Virus record (IMG/VR): IMGVR_UViG_3300042934_000451
Location: 1 to 36,925 of that record
Reading direction: 5' to 3' (one strand)
From: a virus
DNA length: 36,925 bases
This document shows, in pieces, positions 21,664 through 28,247 of this stretch. Below the pieces are notes generated by a model that saw nothing but the letters and a program-made list of their open reading frames with translations, did no database searches and was not told the DNA's origin. The position numbers and the translations under genes were made by a program. Position 1 is the first letter of the stretch; each line of letters starts with the position of its first letter.

Positions 21664-21709
21664 TTTTAAATCTCCCCCGGTTCGTTGCCTTATTGCAACC
21701 GCAACCCTT

Positions 21710-21749
21710 AACTTGATTTAAGTATACCATATTCAAGTTTGAATTACAA
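21710..21749 (-). promoter_or_regulatory. Leftward promoter with overlapping dyad operator
   Basis: On the minus strand TTGTAA (21744-21749) and TATACT (21721-21726) are spaced 17 bp, with a TG extension before the -10. AACTTGA (21710-21716) and TCAAGTT (21733-21739) form a perfect 7-bp inverted repeat that straddles the -10 box and so looks like a repressor site. A further GTTGC/GCAAC hairpin lies in the 5' leader near 21684-21699. Confidence 0.65.
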
Positions 21750-21807
21750 CCCCTAAAATCAAATTATTTTCATAATAAAATAGAATTTTGATTAAATCTA
21801 TTTAGAT

Positions 21808-21835
21808 TTGATTAATTCGAAAAATTTGGTATAAT
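21808..21835 (+). promoter_or_regulatory. Rightward promoter of the membrane-protein pair
   Basis: TTGATT (21808-21813) and TATAAT (21830-21835) are spaced 16 bp, about 30 bases before the start of the first membrane-protein gene. This gives the pair its own promoter, as expected for genes expressed from the prophage. Confidence 0.7.
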
Positions 21836-21864
21836 AAGATAAAAAACATAGGGGGTATATTGTG

Positions 21865-22242
21865 ATGGCCGATAACAACGAATATGATCTTGATAAAGAA
21901 GATGAAGAGTTATTTTCAAAAAATAAAAATTGGTGGCATGAAACCTATGCTTTTAAAGTCTACAAAGCCTTTGGCATAATGCATCTTATCGTTGCGTTGA
22001 TATTTGTGTTTTGCTATATTGCTATATTGCTACCGGCATTTATTAAATATGGGTATGATTCACTTAATAAGTTTATAAGCTTTTTAGCCAAAGGCGAACA
22101 AATGTGGATTGATATTTATTGGGGATGTTTCATAATGTCGCTAGTATCTATAGTTATTGTTTTTATAGCCAATAAGGTGGCAGATCAAATCTATAGTGGC
22201 AATAAAAACAAAAAAATATCAGATGATTTTGAGGGGTTATAA
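21865..22242 (+). CDS. Two-helix membrane protein, accessory gene
   Basis: The protein has 125 residues. A charged acidic N-terminus (DKEDEELFSKNKNWWHETYA) is followed by a first membrane helix (IMHLIVALIFVFCYIAILLPAF), a loop with YGYDSLNKFISFLAKGEQMW, a second helix (WGCFIMSLVSIVIVFIANKV) and a basic cytoplasmic tail. ATG 21865 is preceded by GGGGGTA with good spacing. It has its own promoter and shares one base with the next gene, so the two form an operon. It was not recognised; lysogenic conversion or superinfection exclusion are possible roles by position and topology. Confidence 0.72.
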   Translation: MADNNEYDLDKEDEELFSKNKNWWHETYAFKVYKAFGIMHLIVALIFVFCYIAILLPAFIKYGYDSLNKFISFLAKGEQMWIDIYWGCFIMSLVSIVIVFIANKVADQIYSGNKNKKISDDFEGL

Positions 22243-22655
22243 TGAATAAAAATACTAAGATTGTATTATCTGTAATAGCTATATTTTTTGGTTTTATAAT
22301 AGTTAGCTCCATATTTGGTTATTTTGTGACTAGGGATTTAACAGGGTACTCTATAAAAAACAGTGCTTCTTATTATTTTGGAGAGGATATTGAATTTTAT
22401 AATAATGATGGTAACATACAAATAAATGCAGTGGTTACGAATGGTTATTTATCTGTATCAGATTATACTAATTTAAGAAATTTTCTTGGGAGATTAAGAA
22501 CTAAAAATGATAAAGGCTCTATATACTCAATAACCATAAGTTTTCAAGGTATAGGGGTTGCTGCAGTAGTAACTAAGGATATATATAATAATGACTGGAT
22601 GAGTATTTCGGATACAAAAGAATTAGCTAGGTTGACTAGTATGACGACATTTTAA
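22242..22655 (+). CDS. Membrane-anchored extracytoplasmic protein, accessory gene
   Basis: The protein has 137 residues. One N-terminal membrane helix (IVLSVIAIFFGFIIVSSIFGYF) acts as anchor or uncleaved signal. The remaining 105 residues are a small beta-rich domain outside the membrane (INAVVTNGYLSVSDYTNL, then SIYSITISFQGIGVAAVVTK). No lipobox is present. Its start overlaps the stop of the two-helix gene by one base, so they are co-expressed and may interact. The function is unknown. Confidence 0.72.
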   Translation: MNKNTKIVLSVIAIFFGFIIVSSIFGYFVTRDLTGYSIKNSASYYFGEDIEFYNNDGNIQINAVVTNGYLSVSDYTNLRNFLGRLRTKNDKGSIYSITISFQGIGVAAVVTKDIYNNDWMSISDTKELARLTSMTTF

Positions 22656-22725
22656 TTTTATTCGAAATAGTCATAACAATTATACAATAGTAATAAAAGC
22701 TTAATACAACTCAATACCCTAATTG

Positions 22726-22754
22726 TTGTTTATTTAACAATTATGTTTTATAAT
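22726..22754 (+). promoter_or_regulatory. Promoter of the 13-residue peptide unit
   Basis: TTGTTT (22726-22731) and a perfect TATAAT (22749-22754) are spaced exactly 17 bp. A transcript from about 22761 would be only about 100 bases before the strong terminator at 22827-22861. Confidence 0.75.
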
Positions 22755-22784
22755 AATATCATATAGACATAAGGGGGAGTGCAT

Positions 22785-22826
22785 ATGGCAAACACAGATA
22801 TAAGTACATACAAAAATACATGCTAA
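22785..22826 (+). CDS. Micro-ORF encoding a 13-residue peptide (or a small RNA)
   Basis: The peptide is MANTDISTYKNTC, stop TAA 22824-22826. It has every element of a gene: a near-consensus promoter 30 bases upstream, a strong ribosome site (AAGGGGGAG at 22771-22779), a short frame and a terminator immediately after. It is polar with one C-terminal Cys and no secretion signal. It might be a regulatory or signalling peptide, a toxin-like peptide, the decoy frame of a small RNA, or a decayed gene start. It faces the end of an HTH regulator gene across a shared terminator. Confidence 0.5.
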   Translation: MANTDISTYKNTC

Positions 22827-22861
22827 AAAAGACTAGGATAAATTATCTTAGTCTTTTATTT
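22827..22861. terminator. Strong bidirectional terminator
   Basis: Positions 22827-22840 pair with 22844-22857 over 14 bp with one G-T and a 3-base loop. T-runs follow on the plus strand (22854-22864). A six-A run on the left gives T on the minus strand, so it can also end the convergent HTH gene's transcript. Confidence 0.88.
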
Positions 22862-22907
22862 TTATACTTATGTATAATTTTTAATAGGTATGTTGTCGAA
22901 AACTAGT

Positions 22908-23228
22908 TCAGCTTTTATATTCATTTGCTAAGCTGTTTAGTAGTGCGCTAAATTTAGATTTCAATATCTTATATTCATCAGATGATAAATGTTTAAAGTT
23001 GTAATTAATCAAGAATAATTTAAACAGGTCATCTGTAGTAGTTAACAAGTTTAGGGTGTTAACATCAAGAGCATTTGCGATATCTTTTAATATGTCCAAG
23101 GTAATTTGCTCGTCACGCTCGTAGTATTGTATAGACCTAACATTACGGCGGATTTTCTTAGCAAGATCTTCTTGTGTCATATCGCGATCTTCTCGCAGTT
23201 CTTTGATTTTTTGGCCTACTGTTTTCAA
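22908..23228 (-). CDS. HTH (XRE/Cro-CI type) regulator
   Basis: The protein has 106 residues. An N-terminal helix-turn-helix of the XRE type covers about residues 5-60 (IKELREDRDMTQEDLAKKIR, SIQYYERDEQITLDILKDIA). The C-terminal 45 residues are helical, probably for dimerisation. The start is TTG 23228 with GAGGTGAT before it. It is divergent from the 79-residue gene at 23352; a 7-bp dyad (23282-23302) lies between, the likely operator. It is separate from the main CI-like repressor at 25650, so this is a second switch. Confidence 0.85.
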   Translation of the reverse strand: MKTVGQKIKELREDRDMTQEDLAKKIRRNVRSIQYYERDEQITLDILKDIANALDVNTLNLLTTTDDLFKLFLINYNFKHLSSDEYKILKSKFSALLNSLANEYKS

Positions 23229-23351
23229 AGCTAATCACCTCAAAGTATTATAGCATTGAGATAATTAGCTTAATTCGTAACCCGAAGAAATTATTCGGGT
23301 AAACAATCTGAAATACAAAGTAATATTTCGTATTATTACATAGGAGGGCAT
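23229..23351. promoter_or_regulatory. Divergent promoter region with ACCCGAA dyad
   Basis: Leftward: an extended -10 TGCTATAAT lies near 23248-23256. Rightward: TATTAT with CTGAAA 17 bp upstream lies shortly before the 79-residue gene. Between them ACCCGAA and TTCGGGT form a perfect 7-bp inverted repeat with a 7-base spacer, a good operator for the adjacent HTH protein. Confidence 0.55.
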
Positions 23352-23591
23352 ATGAGCGATATAATAAAAACACTTTATGATTCAATTGATACAAAAGATT
23401 TTTTAAGCAAAGAAAACAAAAATATTGAAATTGAATCCATTAATAAATTGAAAAATGTACTTGATAACGAATGTAAGGGATTCTTAGAAGATATGATTCA
23501 AATCATGTTAAAAAATAATGACATAGTATGTTTTGAACTTTATGAGAGAGGTTTAAAGGATGGGTGTATGATTAAAGAATTATTTAAATAA
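23352..23591 (+). CDS. Hypothetical 79-residue protein divergent from the HTH regulator
   Basis: This small acidic helical protein (IIKTLYDSIDTKDFLSKENK, then CKGFLEDMIQIMLKNNDIVC, ending ELYERGLKDGCMIKELFK) has the feel of a short family common in clostridial phages and plasmids that ends in a F-x-x-G-x-x-x-G-type helix, but this is not certain. ATG 23352 follows AGGAGGG. The gene ends 12 bases before the integrase stop on the other strand. The shared regulatory region links it to the HTH regulator. Confidence 0.65.
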   Translation: MSDIIKTLYDSIDTKDFLSKENKNIEIESINKLKNVLDNECKGFLEDMIQIMLKNNDIVCFELYERGLKDGCMIKELFK

Positions 23592-23603
23592 AAACGGTGG
23601 CAT

Positions 23604-25142
23604 TTAATAATCGGAAGTGGATACTAAGTGTTGCCCCTCACCTCCACTCTTAGTATCCACTTCCACGATGTTTTTAGTCTTGAAGTGGATACTAAACTTA
23701 TTATCGTGAACCATGATTTTATCTATAAACATGTTGAGAACTTTTCTCTGATCTTCATAAGGTTTACTTGTAATATTTTTACCTATGCTTAATATATCTA
23801 TTATTTCCTGCTTAGTTATAACTGGACAGGATTTTATTTTTTCTTCTATGATGAAATGGTTAAGTTCTTTTTTTTGTTGTTCTAACTCATTAAGTTTATT
23901 TTTCAAGCTACTATTTGTTATTCCTTCTGATATAGCATTGATAATATTTTCTATCTTAGCATTTATTATCTTTATTTGTTTTTCAAACTCATTAATGTCT
24001 GAATCAACTTCATTTTTACTTCCTATATAAAAATCATATATTTTTTTAGCAAAATCATTAATAAATTTATCATTAAAAACCTCTTCTTCTAAATGTCCAA
24101 GCACAGCTTTTTCAATTTTATCTCTATCTAAAGGTTTTTTCACACATGTTTTAAATTTTTTACGTGTATTGCATATATATCTCACATATAAGTGTTTGTA
24201 TCCCCTTCCACCTAATGATCGAGAACCACTCATGACGCCGCCACATTCACCACAATACAAATAACCACTAAGTAAATATTTTTCTTTCGCTTTATAACTT
24301 TGAGACGCTATTTTTTTTTCTATTTTTTTGGATTGTACTTTTTTGAACAATGATTCTTCTAAAATACTGGGTATCCCGTTTTCTATTCTAATAATCTCGT
24401 CATCGCTGTTTTCTATATCCTTCTTTAACCCGTTAATTATTACTCTTTTTTTTCTATTGAATGTATATATTCCTATATATTTTTCGTTTTCTAAAATACT
24501 TTTCAATGAACCAATACTAAAATTTTTGCCAGCTTTCGTTTTATATCCGTTATCATGCAACCAATTGCATATATCATGATTCCTTACGTCAGATAAATAC
24601 ATTTCGTAAATTTTCTTTACAGCTATAGCTTCAAACTCATTTATTTCATATTTATTTTCAGTGTTAACATTATATCCAAATGGCGGGAACCCACCAGTAT
24701 GTTTACACTGATATGCAGTCTCCCTCATTCCTTTCATTACTTCTCTTGACAAATTTTTAGAGTAATACTCAGCCATTCCCTCTAACATACTTTCTAATAT
24801 TACACTTTCAGGACTTTCATCCAATTGCTCTGTAACAGATATGAGCCTCACATTGTTCTGTTTCAATTTTCTTTTATAGTAAGCAGAGTCATACCTATTG
24901 CGAGCAAATCTATCCAGCTTATGGACTACGATGCAATCAAACAACCCCATGTCTATAACCTTAAACATCTTTAAAAACTCAGGTCTATTATCGTTTGTTG
25001 CAGTCTTAGCTTCATCTGCATATACCTTAACAATTTCAATATTGCTTGATACACAGTATTTTTCTATTGCACGAATTTGAGCTTCTATGCTTTCTTGCCT
25101 TTGGTTATCAGAACTATATCGTACATATATAGCTGCTTTCAT
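23604..25142 (-). CDS. int: Large serine recombinase (integrase)
   Basis: The protein has 512 residues. The N-terminal resolvase domain (1 to about 150) carries the nucleophile Ser in YVRYSSDNQRQESIEAQ, then VVHKLDRFARN and a catalytic-core LESMLEGMAEYYSKNLS. The recombinase domain follows (GGFPPFGY), then a zinc ribbon (YLYCGECGG, ICN, TCVKKP) and a long coiled coil (about 375-430) that controls direction. It would integrate and, with a directionality factor, excise the prophage. A 52-bp inverted-repeat block inside its last codons is a candidate attP. It lies leftward in the lysogeny module, just downstream of immA. Confidence 0.95.
   Translation of the reverse strand: MKAAIYVRYSSDNQRQESIEAQIRAIEKYCVSSNIEIVKVYADEAKTATNDNRPEFLKMFKVIDMGLFDCIVVHKLDRFARNRYDSAYYKRKLKQNNVRLISVTEQLDESPESVILESMLEGMAEYYSKNLSREVMKGMRETAYQCKHTGGFPPFGYNVNTENKYEINEFEAIAVKKIYEMYLSDVRNHDICNWLHDNGYKTKAGKNFSIGSLKSILENEKYIGIYTFNRKKRVIINGLKKDIENSDDEIIRIENGIPSILEESLFKKVQSKKIEKKIASQSYKAKEKYLLSGYLYCGECGGVMSGSRSLGGRGYKHLYVRYICNTRKKFKTCVKKPLDRDKIEKAVLGHLEEEVFNDKFINDFAKKIYDFYIGSKNEVDSDINEFEKQIKIINAKIENIINAISEGITNSSLKNKLNELEQQKKELNHFIIEEKIKSCPVITKQEIIDILSIGKNITSKPYEDQRKVLNMFIDKIMVHDNKFSIHFKTKNIVEVDTKSGGEGQHLVSTSDY
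23613..23664. other. Candidate attP: 52-bp dyad within the 3' end of int
   Basis: GGAAGTGGATACTAAG (23613-23628) and CTTAGTATCCACTTCC (23649-23664) are perfect 16-bp inverted arms around 20 bases, centred on TC at 23638-23639. Length, symmetry and closeness to int fit large serine integrase attP sites. The repeat arms are read in different frames within int, so the repetition is at the DNA level. Confidence 0.55.
23682..23695 (+). repeat. Third copy of the integrase-end motif
   Basis: GAAGTGGATACTAA here is identical to 14 bases of the left arm at 23614-23627 and lies 17 bases beyond the right arm, in inverted orientation to it. It could be an extra integrase contact or an accessory site. 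It is also inside the int coding sequence. Confidence 0.6.
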
Positions 25143-25151
25143 AAATACCTC

Positions 25152-25622
25152 CTATATTATGTTGATATTTACATAGTTTCTTCTAATATTTAAAGCGTTT
25201 TTGCTAACTCCAAAAGTTCTAGCTATATAATCCTCTGTTAAGAATTCAAACTTTTGTAATATATGTTCTGGCATCAATAAAGCTGATGCGAAAGCATTTG
25301 CATGTTTATCTAATTCAGAGTGCATTACTGAACTTATAAAGTTATTGCAATTAAAATGTCCTAAAACTATATGCCCTATTTCATGGGCTATTGTAAAATT
25401 ACACCGCCCGTGGTAAAAAGAATTATCTATATATATCCTATATTTGTTTTTAGCAGAGTTGAATAAAGTATATCCCTCTTCACCCTCAAGATCATCATAA
25501 AACAACTCTATATTATAATTTTCATGCACTAAATCTAAAGGGTTTATTGGTAAATCATTTTCATCTAAATTCATAGTTAATACGTAAGCTTTAATTCTGT
25601 CATAATTATAATCTAATATCAT
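25152..25622 (-). CDS. ImmA/IrrE-type metallopeptidase
   Basis: The protein has 156 residues. The zinc motif HEIGHIVLGHF lies near residue 80, with Glu in the downstream SELDKHANAFASALLMP helix as probable third ligand. This family cleaves the partner phage/ICE repressor (ImmR type) upon SOS or quorum signals, as in ICEBs1. It lies between the integrase and the CI-like repressor, all leftward, so the repressor is the likely target. The start is ATG 25622 with GGGGGAAAT upstream. Confidence 0.9.
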   Translation of the reverse strand: MILDYNYDRIKAYVLTMNLDENDLPINPLDLVHENYNIELFYDDLEGEEGYTLFNSAKNKYRIYIDNSFYHGRCNFTIAHEIGHIVLGHFNCNNFISSVMHSELDKHANAFASALLMPEHILQKFEFLTEDYIARTFGVSKNALNIRRNYVNINII

Positions 25623-25649
25623 GCATTTCCCCCTAAACGCTCATTTATA

Positions 25650-25970
25650 TTATTCTTCTTCTAAAAATGCTTCCATGAGTTTTATCATCTTAGCCTTTGC
25701 TTGTGGAGTCAACTCTTTAGTTGCCCGTCTTAGCACTTGTATACCTTCTGGAAATTCTTGTTCTAAATAGTTTAAATAACTATCCCTGCCTAACAGATAA
25801 TCCATAGATACATCAAAATAATCAGCTACTTTTTGTAGCTTGTCTGAATTAGGCGCAACAGCATCCCATTTTCTTATTACACCTCTTCCAATTTCAATAT
25901 TCCTTTCTAGTTCTGTTAATGTAATATCTTTTTTTTCACATAAAGCTTTGATCTTATCAACAATACTCAT
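25650..25970 (-). CDS. CI/ImmR-like repressor
   Basis: The protein has 106 residues. The N-terminal HTH of the XRE type covers residues 5-60 (IKALCEKKDITLTELERNIE, then KVADYFDVSMDYLLGRDSY). A helical C-terminal tail (ELTPQAKAKMIKLMEAF) probably serves dimerisation. It maintains lysogeny by binding the ATTTAAA-centred operators to its right. Paired with the ImmA-type protease gene downstream. The start is ATG 25970 behind AGAGGTG on the minus strand. Confidence 0.88.
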   Translation of the reverse strand: MSIVDKIKALCEKKDITLTELERNIEIGRGVIRKWDAVAPNSDKLQKVADYFDVSMDYLLGRDSYLNYLEQEFPEGIQVLRRATKELTPQAKAKMIKLMEAFLEEE

Positions 25971-26019
25971 TATTTACACCTCTAAAAAAATATTGTAGGT
26001 TTAAAATCGAATATAACTG

Positions 26020-26048
26020 TTGACAATGCGATTTAAACCGCATATAAT
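26020..26048 (+). promoter_or_regulatory. Consensus rightward early promoter (P1)
   Basis: A perfect TTGACA (26020-26025) is spaced exactly 17 bp from a perfect TATAAT (26043-26048). The palindromic operator 26027-26042 fills the spacer. It would drive the antirepressor and early operon through a leader of about 200 bases. Confidence 0.88.
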
Positions 26049-26138
26049 AATATTAAGCTAAACCAAAAGGCAAAAATATCCAACAGTATAAGCAATTTAA
26101 AAACAACCGTTCCCCAACGTATGTTTATTTATCATGCT

Positions 26139-26166
26139 TTGTTGTACGATTTAAAACTACTATAAT
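26139..26166 (+). promoter_or_regulatory. Second rightward promoter (P2)
   Basis: TTGTTG (26139-26144) and TATAAT (26161-26166) are spaced 16 bp, with operator 26145-26158 in the spacer. It is nearer to the antirepressor gene than P1. Confidence 0.6.
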
Positions 26167-26198
26167 ATATATTATACGGTTTTAAATCTATTGTCAAG
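26165..26198 (-). promoter_or_regulatory. Leftward promoter toward the repressor gene
   Basis: On the minus strand TTGACA (about 26191-26196) is followed by TATAAT at 15 bp or TAATAT at 17 bp. Operator 26175-26190 lies between. It would transcribe the repressor-immA-int operon and run against P1 over about 100 bases. Confidence 0.55.
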
Positions 26199-26252
26199 GT
26201 TTTAAGCTGAAATTTGTAACAAATTATGAAAAAATTTAGAAAGGATGATGCT

Positions 26253-27026
26253 ATGAATGAATTAAAGGTTTTTGACAACGGAGAGTTTGGGCAAGTGAGA
26301 TCGACTGTTATTAATAAGAAAGATTATTTTGTGGCGAATGATGTTGCTAGGGCATTAGGATATAGCAACCCAAGCAAGGCTACGAACGACCATTGTAAAA
26401 ACAGTATTATGTCATGGGGTAACGATTCGTTAGGTCGCAAACAGGAGTTTAAGGTTATCCCGGAAGGAGATGTGTATAGACTGATTACTCATTCTAAATT
26501 ACCATCTGCAGAACGTTTTGAAAGATGGGTATTTGATGAAGTCCTTCCTTCAATACGAAATAACGGGACGTACATGACGGATTATGTATTAGAAAAGGCA
26601 CTAAATTCACCAGACTTCTTGATTCAATTAGCTACAAAGCTCAAAAAAGAAAAAGAAACAAGAATTAAAGCAGAAGCTAAGATTGAAGCAGATAGACCAA
26701 AAGTTGTTTTTGCTGATGCTGTATCAGTGTCTAAAACTTGTATACTCATAGGAGATTTAGCAAAGCTAATCAAGCAAAATGGCATAGACATAGGACAAAA
26801 GAGATTATTTGGATGGTTGAGAACAAACGGGTATCTAATCAAAAGACATGGATATGAGTATAACAGTCCAACTCAGAGGTCTATGGAAATGGAACTATTC
26901 GAAGTGAAAGAGACAACAGTGACACATAGTGATGGTCATACAACCATCAATAAGACGACAAAGGTTACAGGTAAAGGACAGCAGTATTTTATAAATAAGT
27001 TTCTAATGGAAGGACTGAGAACATGA
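26253..27026 (+). CDS. Antirepressor with Bro-N and KilAC/ANT domains
   Basis: The protein has 257 residues. The Bro-N domain covers about 1-105 (KKDYFVANDVARALGYSNPS, then PSAERFERWVFDEVLPSIR). A short helical linker is followed by the C-terminal ANT/KilAC domain (about 130-250, with ILIGDLAKLIKQNGIDIGQK, LFGWLRTNGYLI, and FINKFL). Such proteins inactivate repressors or regulate early genes. ATG 26253 was chosen behind AGAAAGGATGATG; ATG 26226 has no ribosome site. It is the first gene of the rightward early operon. Confidence 0.92.
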   Translation: MNELKVFDNGEFGQVRSTVINKKDYFVANDVARALGYSNPSKATNDHCKNSIMSWGNDSLGRKQEFKVIPEGDVYRLITHSKLPSAERFERWVFDEVLPSIRNNGTYMTDYVLEKALNSPDFLIQLATKLKKEKETRIKAEAKIEADRPKVVFADAVSVSKTCILIGDLAKLIKQNGIDIGQKRLFGWLRTNGYLIKRHGYEYNSPTQRSMEMELFEVKETTVTHSDGHTTINKTTKVTGKGQQYFINKFLMEGLRT

Positions 27027-27232
27027 CTAAAAACAGGATAAAACTTACACCTTTCGGCAAAGAAGTTGCTAAAAGACTTATAGATCTCGATATGACAAAA
27101 ACTGATTTAGCTAAAGAATTTGGGATAACTCCGGCATATTTAAATGATATTTTACAAGGCACTAGATTAGCCAAAGAGCTTAAGCCTAAAATTGCGAAAT
27201 TACTTAATTTAGATTACATAGCGAGCAGGTGA
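27023..27232 (+). CDS. Small HTH protein (Cro-like)
   Basis: The protein has 69 residues, nearly all one XRE-type helix-turn-helix: LTPFGKEVAKRLIDLDMTKT, DLAKEFGITPAYLNDILQG, then KPKIAKLLNLDYI. It overlaps the antirepressor stop by ATGA and so is translationally coupled to it. It probably acts as Cro-like repressor on the operators to its left or on a second target. Confidence 0.82.
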   Translation: MTKNRIKLTPFGKEVAKRLIDLDMTKTDLAKEFGITPAYLNDILQGTRLAKELKPKIAKLLNLDYIASR

Positions 27233-27237
27233 TGAAA

Positions 27238-27447
27238 ATGTTGATTAGGACATTAGACTTTGAAGGTAATGTTTTAGGCGAAGAAATTACAGATGAAGAA
27301 GTTGAATTTGACTTCGAGAGTGCTTTTAATGATTTGGCTAAACACTATGCAAAAAAACTTATAGCTATTGATAAGGAGGGCGGTATATATAAATTTAGAC
27401 AAAATGCGATCATAGGCGCCAATACGCAGAGCGCAGTAGCAAATTAA
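27238..27447 (+). CDS. Hypothetical 69-residue early protein
   Basis: This gene was not recognised. It starts at ATG 27238 with AGGTGATG just upstream; ATG 27232 is a close alternative. An N-terminal strand pair (LIRTLDFEGNVLGEEITDEE) resembles many small phage proteins that repeat 'D-x-x-G-x-x-x-x-E'. The rest is mixed helix and a polar tail. It sits between the HTH and MazG-like genes. Confidence 0.6.
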   Translation: MLIRTLDFEGNVLGEEITDEEVEFDFESAFNDLAKHYAKKLIAIDKEGGIYKFRQNAIIGANTQSAVAN

Positions 27448-27462
27448 AATAGGGGGTTAGTG

Positions 27463-27765
27463 ATGGGAAATGAAAAAATACTAACTACATATGAAAAAGC
27501 AGTCAATGGATTTGGATGCCGTACACAGGCTATCAAAGCAACAGAGGAATTAGCAGAGCTATCCATAGAACTTGCAAGATACGCCTTAGATGACACCAGA
27601 TACAGCAGAGAAAAGGTACTTGAAGAGATAGCAGATGTGGAGATCATGCTTAAGCAACTTAAGATTATATTTGATTTTTCTCCTGATGAACTGATAGATA
27701 TGAAATGTCTCAAGGTAGCAAAGCTAGAAATGTATTTACAAGAAACTTTAGATAAGGAGGGTTGA
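27463..27765 (+). CDS. MazG-like nucleotide pyrophosphohydrolase
   Basis: The protein has 100 residues and is all-alpha. The metal-binding pattern of the MazG/dUTPase-2 superfamily is visible: EELAELSIELARYAL near residue 30 (E-x-x-x-E) and EEIADVEIMLKQL near residue 55 (E-E-x-x-D). Such enzymes hydrolyse (d)NTPs to monophosphates, cleaning the nucleotide pool or, in some phages, lowering (p)ppGpp effects. ATG 27463 is preceded by GGGGGTT. Confidence 0.8.
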   Translation: MGNEKILTTYEKAVNGFGCRTQAIKATEELAELSIELARYALDDTRYSREKVLEEIADVEIMLKQLKIIFDFSPDELIDMKCLKVAKLEMYLQETLDKEG

Positions 27766-27767
27766 GC

Positions 27768-27956
27768 ATGTTAAGTGAAGAAGCTGTGCGCATCATGAGA
27801 GAAAAAAAGCAAGTAGAGCGTGAAGTATTAATAGGCGAACTGGAATACATGCAAACATCCGGATATAGTTCATGGAAAATAAACAACCAGGAGCGTGATA
27901 TAGCGGTAATTAAAGGTGAAATAAATCAATTGGATATCGTATTGGAAGAAAAATAA
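27768..27956 (+). CDS. Hypothetical 62-residue protein
   Basis: This charged helical protein (IMREKKQVEREVLIGELEYM, then NNQERDIAVIKGEINQLDIV) probably forms a coiled-coil hairpin. The start is ATG 27768 behind AAGGAGGG, touching the MazG-like gene's stop (TTGAGC). No family was recognised. It lies in the early operon of small genes. Confidence 0.6.
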   Translation: MLSEEAVRIMREKKQVEREVLIGELEYMQTSGYSSWKINNQERDIAVIKGEINQLDIVLEEK

Positions 27957-27983
27957 AAACTAAAAAGTAAAGGAGATTCACTC

Positions 27984-28247
27984 ATGGATTTTATGCCAAC
28001 GAAATATGAATTCCTTACTAAAGATGATAGCAATATAGATGGTTCAGCAGTTATATTTTACACCGACTTGAAGCTAAACGATGATTTTCTGACGGATATA
28101 CCACCGACATTGTTGATGCTAACAGAAGCCGAATTAGAGCATCTAAAGAGCATATCAATATTAGCTCTATTACAGTTAAGTAAACACAATGCAGTTGACC
28201 AGGAATTATTAGACCTTAGTAATAAGGTCCACAGGCTTGTTTGGTGA
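27984..28247 (+). CDS. Hypothetical 87-residue protein
   Basis: This acidic protein starts at ATG 27984 behind AAAGGAG (27969-27975). An N-terminal mixed region (FLTKDDSNIDGSAVIFYTDL) is followed by a C-terminal helical hairpin (AELEHLKSISILALLQLSKH, QELLDLSNKVHRLVW). The last bases overlap the next gene. It was not recognised and has no membrane segment. Confidence 0.6.
   Translation: MDFMPTKYEFLTKDDSNIDGSAVIFYTDLKLNDDFLTDIPPTLLMLTEAELEHLKSISILALLQLSKHNAVDQELLDLSNKVHRLVW

Larger units (their letters stand above)
25997..26208. promoter_or_regulatory. Operator array of the lysis-lysogeny switch
   Basis: Four sites share the core of a palindrome like CGATTTAAAACCG: 25997-26010, 26027-26042 (TGCGATTTAAACCGCA, one mismatch from a perfect 16-bp palindrome), 26145-26158 and 26175-26190. 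A weaker fifth lies at 26197-26208. Sites two, three and four lie in the spacers of three promoters, so repressor binding would block each directly. Confidence 0.7.
25971..26252. other. Intergenic control region between repressor and antirepressor
   Basis: About 280 bases without a gene. They hold the operator array, two rightward promoters and one leftward promoter described separately. The centre (about 26050-26135) shows no further feature, but would be transcribed on both strands. Confidence 0.8.

Noticed and set aside
22785-22826. Arbitrium (AimP) signalling peptide
   Set aside because: The peptide has no secretion signal and no TPR-type AimR receptor gene is present nearby.
23613-23664. 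The integrase-end dyad as an ordinary transcription terminator
   Set aside because: The loop is 20 bases and no T-run follows on either strand, whereas the size and symmetry fit an attachment site.
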